DNA from: Bermanella sp036960565
Lineage (GTDB): Bacteria; Pseudomonadota; Gammaproteobacteria; Pseudomonadales; Oceanobacteraceae
Assembly (NCBI GenBank): GCA_036960565.1
Contig: JBALXQ010000029.1
Coordinates: forward strand, 1-64,000
DNA: 64,000 bases
Direction of reading: 5' to 3'
Both the position numbers and the translations under genes were made by a program. A model generated the notes under the pieces. The model was not told where the DNA came from. It made no database searches and saw only the letters and a program-made list of their open reading frames with translations. Below, piece by piece: positions 35,993-43,979 of this stretch (positions are counted from its first letter, which is position 1; the number at the start of each line of letters is the position of its first letter).

Positions 35993-36772
35993 ATGGGCTG
36001 GATCGATAGCCACTGTCATTTGGATTTTGATGAATTTAGTGAAGAGCAAGATTTAACGCAGCGCTTGTTAGCGGCGGGTTGTGATCATGTTTTAGTGCCT
36101 GCCATTAGTGCCAATAAATTTAAGCGCGTGCAAGAGTTCAAGGATAACCAAAATAAAGTAAATGAAAGTTTCGTTTATATTGCTTTGGGTTTGCATCCAT
36201 ATTTTTTAAAAGAGCATGAACTAGAAGACTTGTCTTTGTTGGAAACTTTGCTAGAAAATGAGCCGCCGTTAGCAGTGGGCGAAATTGGCCTAGACTTATT
36301 ATTAGATTCACAAAGCCATGAGAGGCAAGTTCAGTTTTTTGAAAGCCAGGTGATGTTAGCAAAGAAATATCAGCTACCTATTATAGTGCATTGCCGTAAG
36401 GCCCATGACCAAGTGTGTAGTATCTTGAAGCGATTGAAATTTTCAGAGGGGGGCATCATCCATGCCTTTTCTGGTAGCACTCAGCAGGCACACAATTATA
36501 TTCAACTGGGGTTTGTTTTAGGCTTGGGTGGAGCCTTGACCTATGATCGAGCTAAGGCCATGCATAAGATGATTAAGCTATTGCCTCAATACGCATATGT
36601 TTTAGAAACAGACAGCCCAGACATGGCGCCGTCTTTTGCAAAAGGGGAAGTGAATACACCGCTTAACATTCCTCTAATAGCACAACACATTTCAATGTTG
36701 AGAGATGAAACGATTACTCAAGTTTACCAAGCCAGTAGCCAGAATTTTAAACGAGTTATGAAGCTTTCTTAA
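35993..36772 (+). CDS. TatD family metal-dependent hydrolase (YjjV-like)
   Basis: A 259-residue amidohydrolase-fold nuclease. Metal ligands are visible: His7 and His9 in DSHCHLD, Glu in the VGEIGLD motif, His in the PIIVHCRKAHD motif, His in IIHAFSGS, and Asp in the LETDSPDM motif. TatD proteins act as 3'-5' exonucleases or DNases in DNA repair and RNA quality control; the exact substrate is uncertain. The short length and motif spacing suit YjjV or YcfH paralogues. AGAGAGG is the ribosome site. yajL follows 34 bp downstream, suggesting an operon. Confidence 0.9.
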   Translation: MGWIDSHCHLDFDEFSEEQDLTQRLLAAGCDHVLVPAISANKFKRVQEFKDNQNKVNESFVYIALGLHPYFLKEHELEDLSLLETLLENEPPLAVGEIGLDLLLDSQSHERQVQFFESQVMLAKKYQLPIIVHCRKAHDQVCSILKRLKFSEGGIIHAFSGSTQQAHNYIQLGFVLGLGGALTYDRAKAMHKMIKLLPQYAYVLETDSPDMAPSFAKGEVNTPLNIPLIAQHISMLRDETITQVYQASSQNFKRVMKLS

Positions 36773-36806
36773 TCGTCTATTTATTTAAACCATAAAGGGA
36801 ACCAAT

Positions 36807-37352
36807 ATGGCGAATGCACTGATTGTTATTGCCCAAGGCATTGAGGAAATGGAGACTGTAATTATTGCCGACATACTGGTGCGAGCCGGCGTTAATATCA
36901 CGTTAGCCAGTGTCACTGGGCGCCAAATAGAGGCATCTCGTGGTGTGAAAATTGTAGCCGATGTAGATTTAAATCAGGTAAAAGATCAGAGCTTCGACAT
37001 GATTATATGCCCAGGCGGCTTACCCGGAGCCGAGTATTTAAGAGACAGCGAATTATTAAAAATCCTGTTAATGCAGCAAGATAAGCAACATAAATGGATC
37101 GCCTCTATTTGTGCGTCACCTGCACTGGTGCTGGCTCATCATGGATTGTTACAGGCAAGACAAGCAACATGTTATCCCGGTTGTGAAGAGAAACTGCCAT
37201 TATATGTGGATGAAACGGTGGTGGTTGATGGTCATATTGTGACTAGCCAAGGACCTGGAACCGCCATGGCCTTTGCCTTAAAGTTGGTGCAACTTTTAGT
37301 AGGAGAAGTGCAAGCCAAAGAAGTAGCGGCTACCGCTCTTATTAAAATTTAA
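36807..37352 (+). CDS. yajL: DJ-1/YajL family protein
   Basis: A 181-residue DJ-1-type protein. The reactive cysteine is Cys102 in the ASICASPALVLA motif, with the supporting Glu at 13-14 in GIEEMETV; the CPGGLPGAEYLRDS segment is also typical. YajL/DJ-1 proteins protect against oxidative and carbonyl stress; glyoxalase and deglycase activities have been reported, and the physiological role is debated. AAAGGGA precedes the ATG. It is probably co-transcribed with the TatD gene. No terminator is evident behind it. Confidence 0.9.
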   Translation: MANALIVIAQGIEEMETVIIADILVRAGVNITLASVTGRQIEASRGVKIVADVDLNQVKDQSFDMIICPGGLPGAEYLRDSELLKILLMQQDKQHKWIASICASPALVLAHHGLLQARQATCYPGCEEKLPLYVDETVVVDGHIVTSQGPGTAMAFALKLVQLLVGEVQAKEVAATALIKI

Positions 37353-37484
37353 TCTTGGCATTTTTTAACAATGAAATTGATCTTATTTATTAGCTGTTTT
37401 TTAAGCGGAGAATAACGATCAAAAAAATCAAATATTGTAATGAAATGTAAAACCTCAAAACACATCGTTTGCGCATTCTGTCTA

Positions 37485-37499
37485 ATAATGTCGCATTAT
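37485..37499. promoter_or_regulatory. Short palindrome upstream of the DUF1329 gene
   Basis: ATAATG-TCG-CATTAT is a perfect 6-bp inverted repeat with a 3-bp spacer, about 87 bp before the GTG start of the DUF1329 gene. It lies where an operator would be expected. Confidence 0.4.
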
Positions 37500-37585
37500 G
37501 CGTGATAGACTGCGCACCGTTAAAGTCTCAATAATCTATATAAAACCTTAAGCCCTCGATATCTTGCTGGCTGGTGGGAGTGTCT

Positions 37586-38941
37586 GTGTTTAAAAAAATT
37601 CTCGGTTTTCCTATATTAATGCTGTGTTTAGTAATCTCTTCTGGCGCCTTTTCTAAGGTTTCTTATGAAGAAGCGCAGCAGTTGGGCAAACGCTTAACCC
37701 CTATGGGTGCAGAGCGTGCAGGCAATGAATCAGGCAGTATTCCAGCCTGGGGCCGAGGCATTACTAAAGTTACAACCGGCTTTGAAAAAGGGCAGTTTCA
37801 CGCCGACCCTTTTAATGCAGATGAAATTCAGCAGGTGATTAATTCTGATAATTATAAAGAATTTGAAAAATATTTAACGCCAGGCCAAATTGCATTGATG
37901 CAAAAATACTCCAGTTTTTCCATGCATGTATACCCATCCCACCGTAGTGCTGCTTACCCACAATTTGTATATGACGCTGTCAGAAAAAATGCTGAAACCG
38001 CAGAGCTCATGAAATACGGTACGGGTGTAACCGATACTATTATGTCTAGCCCATTTCCTATTCCTAAAAATGGTGCTGAAGTGTTGTGGAATCATACATT
38101 ACGGTACAGAGGATTAAGCTGGGAGCACGTATCGTCAACTTTAAACACCACTTCATCAGGCTATAAAAGCATTTTTACCCGAGAATATAAGTACTATTTT
38201 GCTTATAGCGAACAGGGCGTTACGCTGGATGAAATTGATAACAAGATCTTTTTTGGAAAGCGCAAAACCCTTGCACCCGCTAAGTTTTCAGGCCAGTTAA
38301 CGCTAGTGCATGAAACCCTAGACCAAGTGCGGTCACCACGTAAGGCGTGGGTGTATATGCCAGGCCAACGCCGTGTTCGCCGTTCACCCAATTTATCTTA
38401 TGATACTTCAGACATAGATAGTAATGGCTTACGTACCATTGACCAGGTCGATATGTTTAATGGCGCGCCCAACTTGTATAACTGGACCTTGCTGGGTAAA
38501 CAGGAAAAGTACGTGCCTTATAATGCTTATAAATTGCATGAAGGCGGTTTGAGCATTAATAAAATTGCTGGCCAGCATTACATAAATCCAGATTTAATTC
38601 GTTATGAGCCCCATCGTGTTTGGGTGGTGGAAGCTAATTTACGCACCGGTATGAAACATGTTTACCATAAACGTCGTTACTACTTTGATGAAGACAGCTG
38701 GCAAATTGTCTCTATTGAAGAATACAACGAAGAGGGTGCGTTAATTCAGCATACAGAAGCCCACACCATTAACTATTATGATGTGCCCATGATCTATTCC
38801 ACTTTGGAGGTGACATACGACTTCCCTAGCGGGCGTTATTTTGTAGAGGGGCTAGATAATCAACGCACGCCGATTAATATGGATGTTGATTTTAAACGTC
38901 GCGATTTTACCTCTTCTGCTTTACGCCGCGAAGCCCGCTGA
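37586..38941 (+). CDS. DUF1329 family exported protein
   Basis: A 451-residue exported protein. Three in-frame GTG codons are available (37574, 37580, 37586); I choose 37586 because GGGAG (37576-37580) is five bases upstream and the signal peptide then starts FKKILGF and ends near GAFS. The mature part begins VSYEEAQQLGKRLTPMGAERAGN, the classic DUF1329 opening. Further marks are the WNHTLRYRG segment, the KAWVYMPGQRRVRRSP segment and a C-terminal YDVPM-based beta sheet. DUF1329 proteins have an outer-membrane lipoprotein-sorting-like fold and often occur with DUF1302 and MMPL-type genes; none are here. The function is not established. Confidence 0.9.
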   Translation: MFKKILGFPILMLCLVISSGAFSKVSYEEAQQLGKRLTPMGAERAGNESGSIPAWGRGITKVTTGFEKGQFHADPFNADEIQQVINSDNYKEFEKYLTPGQIALMQKYSSFSMHVYPSHRSAAYPQFVYDAVRKNAETAELMKYGTGVTDTIMSSPFPIPKNGAEVLWNHTLRYRGLSWEHVSSTLNTTSSGYKSIFTREYKYYFAYSEQGVTLDEIDNKIFFGKRKTLAPAKFSGQLTLVHETLDQVRSPRKAWVYMPGQRRVRRSPNLSYDTSDIDSNGLRTIDQVDMFNGAPNLYNWTLLGKQEKYVPYNAYKLHEGGLSINKIAGQHYINPDLIRYEPHRVWVVEANLRTGMKHVYHKRRYYFDEDSWQIVSIEEYNEEGALIQHTEAHTINYYDVPMIYSTLEVTYDFPSGRYFVEGLDNQRTPINMDVDFKRRDFTSSALRREAR

Positions 38942-38957
38942 TTTCATGGTTGTGTGA

Positions 38958-38981
38958 ATTTAGCCCGAGAGTGGGCTAAAT
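38958..38981 (+). terminator. Hairpin after the DUF1329 gene
   Basis: A 9-bp stem, ATTTAGCCC (38958-38966) with GGGCTAAAT (38973-38981), and a 6-nt loop, 17 bp after the stop. It lacks a T-tract, so read-through into the transglycosylase gene is possible. Confidence 0.5.
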
Positions 38982-39036
38982 CGAATATCTTATCCATCGT
39001 GTTATACTGCATCAGTTTTTTCATTGAGATTATCCT

Positions 39037-40110
39037 TTGCAGTATTTCTACCTGTGGCTATTGCTAACCCTCAGCCCTGCATATTTGTGGGCACAAAATA
39101 CCCTACCTGAAAACTTTGCTCAGCTACCAGAAGACGTGCAGTCGCTGTTGTTGGAATATGCTTTTTTTAATGATGAGGTGAATCAGCACTGGGGAGATCA
39201 AGCGAGTTTTTCTAGTGAAAAAGCCTATGTGAAATACCTCGATGACTACCTCAGTCGAGCCCGAGTAGATTTTGAAACAGGTTTATTATCTGTCGAAACC
39301 ATCGCCACTAGCGAGCCATTAAAACAATTAAAAAATGCCATCGTAACCGCCTTGTTAACGCCAGACGACCCTAATGCTGTGGATATTTATTCTGCCCAAG
39401 CGGTTGATGTTAAAGGTAAGCCATTTTTGCACGGCCGTGTATTGGATCGCGATGGTAAACCCATTAAGTATGCCTGGCGGGCGCAAAAGTTTGCGCAATA
39501 TATGATTGAGCACCATTTGTTGGTTGAAGACACCAACGACGGCCAGCGTTTCGGGGTGAATATTAAGCTGGTTAAAAATCACAAACAGGTGGCTGCGACC
39601 GGAGTTAAAGCTTGGGTGAGCCAGGCCAGCGACCGTTTTGATTTACCCGAATCTCTTATTCTTGGCATCATAGAAACCGAGAGCGGATTTAATTCGTTTG
39701 CCGTTAGTCATGCCAATGCCTATGGCTTAATGCAGATTATTCCGGCAACAGCAGGCGCTGATGTATTTCAAAAAATTTATAAAAAGAAAGGCAAGCCTAG
39801 CCGCCAGTATTTATTTAATCCCAAGAATAATATCTTAACCGGCAGTGCCTATTTAAGTATTTTAAGAGATCGCTATTTACGCGATATAAAGCACCCCACC
39901 AGTCAGCTGTACTGCATTATTAGTGCTTATAACAGTGGTTCGGGTAATGTATTTAAAACTTTTCATAAGAGTCGTAAGAAGGCCATTGAACGTATTAACA
40001 ATATGTCGGTAGAGGATGTGTTGTGGCGTTTGCGTAAAAAGCAGCCGAGCATGGAAGCACGACATTACTTAGAAAAAGTATTACGTAATCAAAAGAAGCA
40101 TCAGGCTTAA
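39037..40110 (+). CDS. MltC-like lytic murein transglycosylase
   Basis: A 357-residue periplasmic peptidoglycan lyase. The N-terminal part (about residues 55-180) matches the DUF3393 region of MltC and the C-terminal part is an SLT domain. The catalytic Glu is Glu215 in the ETESGFNS motif, followed by AYGLMQIIPATAG and SAYNSGSGNV. Unlike E. coli MltC it has no lipobox cysteine; the N-terminus instead looks like a cleaved signal peptide (ending YLWA-QN), so it would be soluble or loosely bound. It starts at TTG 39037 with GAG eight bases upstream. It opens glycan strands during growth or division. Confidence 0.88.
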   Translation: MQYFYLWLLLTLSPAYLWAQNTLPENFAQLPEDVQSLLLEYAFFNDEVNQHWGDQASFSSEKAYVKYLDDYLSRARVDFETGLLSVETIATSEPLKQLKNAIVTALLTPDDPNAVDIYSAQAVDVKGKPFLHGRVLDRDGKPIKYAWRAQKFAQYMIEHHLLVEDTNDGQRFGVNIKLVKNHKQVAATGVKAWVSQASDRFDLPESLILGIIETESGFNSFAVSHANAYGLMQIIPATAGADVFQKIYKKKGKPSRQYLFNPKNNILTGSAYLSILRDRYLRDIKHPTSQLYCIISAYNSGSGNVFKTFHKSRKKAIERINNMSVEDVLWRLRKKQPSMEARHYLEKVLRNQKKHQA

Positions 40111-40159
40111 TTTCTACTTTTAAATTCATAGCGATTATGAAAATTAATAGGGCCAAGAA

Positions 40160-40843
40160 ATGATTGACCAATATATGATTAAGAGTATGGCTGAAAAAAA
40201 TCAAGCATTGCAAAGCATGGCAGATCAGATTAAAAATTTGTTTCAAGCCGAGCTTGAGACATGTTACTTGAACGATTTAGATATGAAGCTGTACCTATTA
40301 CAAGACTCAGTGGCCAAAGTTAACTTTAGCCCTGATCAGGTGGAAAGTATTTGGGCCAACATGCCCTATTGGGCTTTTGCTTGGTCTAGTGGTCGTGCCC
40401 TTGCACGCTATATTTTAGATAATCCCAAATTGGTGCAAGGTAAGCGTATTTGTGATTTTGGAGCCGGCAGTGGCATTGTTGCCATTGCAGCATTGAAAGC
40501 AGGTGCAACTGAGGCTCGGGCCTGTGATATAGATCCCATGGCTCATTTGGCTTCGCAGCAAAATGCGAGGCTAAACGGTTTTGAACTTAGCTGCTGTGAC
40601 AATTTAGAGCAGGCTGAAAACGTAGACTTAATTGTAGTGGGGGATGTTTTATATGACACCCGAAACCATGGGTTGGCGCAAACTTTATTCTCCAAAGAAT
40701 GCCCAGTAATTTGGGCCGAAAGCCGTGCTCAGACCAAGTTAAGCCATTATGGTCCGGTGGCTAAATACCAGGGGGAAACTCAGCCCAACCTTGGTGGCTT
40801 TGATGAACACCAACATATTCATATATATCATCATGGAATATAG
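40160..40843 (+). CDS. Class I SAM-dependent methyltransferase, ETFB-lysine-methyltransferase-like
   Basis: A 227-residue methyltransferase. Motif I is DFGAGSG at residues 99-105 and motif II is ACDIDPMAHLASQQNA; a D-x-L-Y motif (GDVLYD) follows. The PYWAFAWSSGRALARY segment before motif I marks the family of METTL20/ETFBKMT and nicotinamide-N-methylase-like enzymes. In bacteria the METTL20-like member methylates lysines of the electron-transfer flavoprotein beta subunit; that substrate is possible here but unproven. An in-frame ATG at 40187 is an alternative start. It lies 49 bp behind the transglycosylase gene. Confidence 0.8.
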   Translation: MIDQYMIKSMAEKNQALQSMADQIKNLFQAELETCYLNDLDMKLYLLQDSVAKVNFSPDQVESIWANMPYWAFAWSSGRALARYILDNPKLVQGKRICDFGAGSGIVAIAALKAGATEARACDIDPMAHLASQQNARLNGFELSCCDNLEQAENVDLIVVGDVLYDTRNHGLAQTLFSKECPVIWAESRAQTKLSHYGPVAKYQGETQPNLGGFDEHQHIHIYHHGI

Positions 40844-40924
40844 ATCCTCTCCCATTCTTTGTTCAACTGCCAATTTCAAATTAATGTCTATACTTTAAGG
40901 CATTAGGTGAATAGGGGAGAGGTG

Positions 40925-41380
40925 ATGCATTTTAAAACGGTGAAGGATGTAGTGGATCACAGTCGTCGTTTACATCAGCAGATTAGCCAGTTTTACCATA
41001 AGCTTAGTGAGGAAAATGGTAAGGCTCGTGTCAGTATGTTGTTGGAATACTTAAAACGACATGAGGATCATTTAGAAGCCACCCTTGATAAATTTGGCCA
41101 CGATGAAAGCCAGGGTGTGCTCGATAGTTGGTTCCAATATGCGCCAGATCAAGATTTAAAAGATGTGATGTCGGAAATTGAAGTGAGTGATCATATGGAT
41201 ACAGATGACGTGGTGGCAATGGCACTTAAACTAGATGATTACTTTATCGATCTTTATCAAGGGATGGTAAATGATGCGAGCTCATCGGCGGTAAAGGCAG
41301 TGTTTCAAAATTTGTTGGATATGGAAGAGCATGAGAAAATTCAAATATCCAAGACGGCTTTGCAAATTAATGACATGTGA
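40925..41380 (+). CDS. Small helical protein, ferritin-like candidate
   Basis: A 151-residue all-helical cytosolic protein. I start it at ATG 40925 because GGGGAGAGG is directly upstream; an upstream GTG at 40907 is less likely. The helices carry clustered Glu and His residues: YLKRHEDHLEATL near residues 41-53 and LLDMEEHEKIQIS near 131-143, plus Asp/His-rich segments between. This is the four-helix, E-x-x-H pattern of ferritin-like or rubrerythrin-like di-iron proteins, although the rubredoxin part is absent. No close family was recognised. A strong terminator follows. Confidence 0.6.
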   Translation: MHFKTVKDVVDHSRRLHQQISQFYHKLSEENGKARVSMLLEYLKRHEDHLEATLDKFGHDESQGVLDSWFQYAPDQDLKDVMSEIEVSDHMDTDDVVAMALKLDDYFIDLYQGMVNDASSSAVKAVFQNLLDMEEHEKIQISKTALQINDM

Positions 41381-41415
41381 AATTTTAATCAGTCGATAAA
41401 TAAATTTTAGATATT

Positions 41416-41440
41416 AAGGAGGCTAACGCCTCCTTTTTTA
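41416..41440. terminator. Terminator after the helical protein gene
   Basis: An 8-bp stem, AAGGAGGC (41416-41423) with GCCTCCTT (41428-41435), loop TAAC, then a T-run to 41440. The convergent LysR gene ends 88 bp beyond. Confidence 0.9.
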
Positions 41441-41527
41441 TGTTCATGGATGAGCGGTATCCTAAAATTGCAGGAGCAAAATTTCAGGGGATGTTTATTG
41501 TATTAGGTGTGTTTTGTTTATAAAAAA

Positions 41528-42508
41528 CTAAATAGGATCTTTTTTTAATGCACTTCGCATTTGAGTCATTTGATCTTCCTTGCTTAGTTGTTTGCACTGC
41601 TCAATAATTCGTTGCAGTTCCACTGATTTTTCCACCACAAAATCAATAAAGGCCCGTACCTTTTTTGCTTGATGGCGCCCACTTGGAAAGACCAAGTAAA
41701 TGGGTTCTTCTTCTACCTGCCAGTCCGGTAAAATCGTTTCTAGTTTCCCACTTAATAGCTCTTCGAAAGTCAGTAGTTCGGTACTGATGGCTAGCCCGTG
41801 ACCGGCTACCATATGGTGAATCGCCACATCATTGTGATTTACTTTGATGGCAGGGTTGGGTTTAACCCGAATTTGTTCGCCACTGTGTTTATGAATCAAA
41901 CATTCGTTGTGCATTTTATTCTGGCGACTGCCAATGCTGACCCAGGGAACGGTGTTTAGCTGCTCGGGATGAGTAAAAGGTCCGTACTGTTTAATAAAGG
42001 CAGGGCTGGCACACAGTACCGGGGCGGTATTATAGAACTTGCGGGCAATTAGGCTGGAATCTTCTTGGTGACCTATGACAAAGCCCACGTCAAACCCGTC
42101 TCTAATGAGGTTTATGTCACTATCACTAAATACCAGTTCTAAATCAATTTTGGGGTACAGCCGCCTGAACTCAGCAGTCCATAGTCCCATTAATTCAATG
42201 GCAAATCCCACCGGCGCTGAGATTTTTAAGTGGCCAGATGGCTCTTCTTGGTGATCACTGATACGACTATGGATGTCGTTAATTTCTTCAAATAGGGGTT
42301 TGTATTGCTGATAATATTGTAAACCCACATCGGTTGGGCGGACATCTCGGGTGGTGCGCTCCAGTAGCCGCAAGTTTAACTTGTCTTCAAGGTCGGTGAT
42401 CATCCGGCTAACCCGGGATTTTGGGATGTTCAAGCTACGGGCAGCGGCGGTGAAGCTGCCTTCTTGCACCACGCGAATGAACATGGCCATTTGATTTAAA
42501 TCTAGCAT
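41528..42508 (-). CDS. LysR family transcriptional regulator
   Basis: A 326-residue LysR regulator. Residues 1-60 hold the winged helix-turn-helix (MAMFIRVVQEGSFTAAARSL, then PKSRVSRMITDLEDKL). Residues about 90-300 form the periplasmic-binding-like effector domain, starting HLKISAPVGF. The inserted motif T-T-R-D-V-R-P-T is typical of the CrgA/AaeR-like subgroup. LysR proteins commonly regulate a divergent gene, but upstream here is the end of the diheme cytochrome gene on the same strand. It may autoregulate or act on the nearby lipoprotein module; the target is not deducible. Confidence 0.9.
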   Translation of the reverse strand: MLDLNQMAMFIRVVQEGSFTAAARSLNIPKSRVSRMITDLEDKLNLRLLERTTRDVRPTDVGLQYYQQYKPLFEEINDIHSRISDHQEEPSGHLKISAPVGFAIELMGLWTAEFRRLYPKIDLELVFSDSDINLIRDGFDVGFVIGHQEDSSLIARKFYNTAPVLCASPAFIKQYGPFTHPEQLNTVPWVSIGSRQNKMHNECLIHKHSGEQIRVKPNPAIKVNHNDVAIHHMVAGHGLAISTELLTFEELLSGKLETILPDWQVEEEPIYLVFPSGRHQAKKVRAFIDFVVEKSVELQRIIEQCKQLSKEDQMTQMRSALKKDPI

Positions 42509-42565
42509 GATAAAACTGACACAATCTAAAGAGCAATTAGACTACATCATACCCTAAAAACAAAA

Positions 42566-42599
42566 AAAGCCAGAGACACATTGCTGTGTCGCTGGCTTT
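42566..42599 (-). terminator. Terminator after the diheme cytochrome gene
   Basis: A stem built of an 8-bp outer part (AAAGCCAG, 42566-42573, with 42592-42599) and a 6-bp inner part (GACACA with TGTGTC), separated by single mismatches, with loop TTGC. On the minus strand a U-run follows, so it ends the diheme cytochrome transcript. Confidence 0.88.
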
Positions 42600-42623
42600 A
42601 GGGGTTGTGCGTTAGTGCTAGAG

Positions 42624-43868
42624 CTATAGGTTAAGGTTACAGTCGTCGGCATCCATGTTGTCGATCCAAGCTTTAATTAAATCCACGCCTTCGGTATGAA
42701 CAATGCTACGGCCTAGTTCAGGCATTTTGTGCGTGCCGTCTAAGGAATTCATTCTAAATGGCAAATAAGAGCTGTCGGCGAAACCAGGAATGATATCTCT
42801 TGGGAAATCTTCATGACCGCTGGCCACTGCAGATTTACAAACACCAAACTTGCCTGGGTCGGCGGCAAAGTCACGGTTAAACTCTACTTGTAGGCCACTG
42901 TCTCCGGCTGGCCCTTCGTAGAATGGCTCTGGAATGGTGAGTTCAGAGCGGTGGCAGTGAGCACAATTAATATCTAGGTAGCTGCGTGCTGCTAAATTCA
43001 AGGCATCTGAGTCTAGATCTGCGATGACGGTATCATCATGAAAATCCGCAGCCGTATCTATCGTAGTTTCATCAGTTGGCAAGCCAGTTAAAATACCCGC
43101 TTCCACCCATTTTAATAATTGGTTCTCAGGTCCTGTTGCATCGCTATAGGTGTAATTATGGTTTAGGTAACGGGCCTTAGGGCCAATCGGCTTAAATATT
43201 CCCGTTCTGGTGTCTTCAGAATTTTGAAGCATAGGGCTGACTGTGTGGCATTTAGTACACTGGTTTTTTTGTGGCACTAAATAGTCAAATGTTTTCACTT
43301 CGCCATTATGAGTGATGCTTACATCGCTAACTGTTTTTCCAGCAACAACATATTTGGCATCTTCAGTTGTTTCCCAGTAGAAGGGCAAAGATGTCCAGCC
43401 ATCGGCGCGGTTGATTAATAAGCGTGTCTCAATTTTAGTTTCGCCGCCATCACGGTTAGAGGTGTCATCGGGTAATGAAAATGTTTTAACTAACACTGTG
43501 CCGACAGGAAACTCCATCACTTCGTATTCAGAATAGGTTGCAGTCTCACCCTCGGGTACAAATACAAAACGATATTTACTGGCGTAGTCGGTAAATAATG
43601 GTGTAGATAAATCGTAAGGAATACCTGTGCTATTGGGGTTTGATGATGGATCTGTGCTATCACTAAATAAATTATAATCTGATAATTTTTCGCAATTCTC
43701 TGTTAACAAGGCTTCCCAGTTAACGTCTGTCCCGGTGCTTACACAGATATCGGTACTGCCTGCAGCTGATGAATCAGTTGAATCATCACTACCACAAGCA
43801 GAAAGCAACGCGCCGCTAACTAGCAGGGCCGATGCTTGTAATAATTTGGTTAAATTTGTTTTTTTCAT
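42624..43868 (-). CDS. SO2930-type diheme cytochrome c lipoprotein
   Basis: A 414-residue lipoprotein. I start it at ATG 43868, which has AGGATAGG upstream; a longer frame is open to 43907. Numbered from 43868, the signal peptide ends in the lipobox LSAC with Cys near residue 25. Two c-type haem motifs are visible: CTKCH at 204-208 and CAHCH at 302-306. This matches the SO2930 (TIGR03806) diheme family, known as a regular neighbour of a parallel beta-helix protein, as here. It should be an electron carrier in the periplasm, anchored to a membrane. Its partner and pathway are unknown. Confidence 0.88.
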   Translation of the reverse strand: MKKTNLTKLLQASALLVSGALLSACGSDDSTDSSAAGSTDICVSTGTDVNWEALLTENCEKLSDYNLFSDSTDPSSNPNSTGIPYDLSTPLFTDYASKYRFVFVPEGETATYSEYEVMEFPVGTVLVKTFSLPDDTSNRDGGETKIETRLLINRADGWTSLPFYWETTEDAKYVVAGKTVSDVSITHNGEVKTFDYLVPQKNQCTKCHTVSPMLQNSEDTRTGIFKPIGPKARYLNHNYTYSDATGPENQLLKWVEAGILTGLPTDETTIDTAADFHDDTVIADLDSDALNLAARSYLDINCAHCHRSELTIPEPFYEGPAGDSGLQVEFNRDFAADPGKFGVCKSAVASGHEDFPRDIIPGFADSSYLPFRMNSLDGTHKMPELGRSIVHTEGVDLIKAWIDNMDADDCNLNL

Positions 43869-43933
43869 AAGCCTATCCTCGATAAAAATTCTTAATAAAT
43901 CGGGCATAGCCCAGATAAAGTTAAGGTAGGAAT

Positions 43934-43961
43934 AACCCTAGCCAAAAAGATGGCCAGGGTT
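43934..43961. other. Hairpin between the beta-helix and diheme genes
   Basis: AACCCT and GCCA on the left pair with TGGC and AGGGTT on the right, with an A-C mismatch between the two stem parts and a 6-nt loop. The T-run is on the plus strand only, so for the minus-strand operon it is likely an intercistronic hairpin rather than a terminator. Confidence 0.5.
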
Positions 43962-43979
43962 TTTAAAATTAACTGGAAA

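Noticed and set aside
42624..43868. Calling the diheme protein a cytochrome c peroxidase
   Set aside because: It has two CxxCH motifs, but their spacing and surroundings do not match CcpA/MauG-type peroxidases as I know them, while the neighbour and lipobox fit the SO2930 family.
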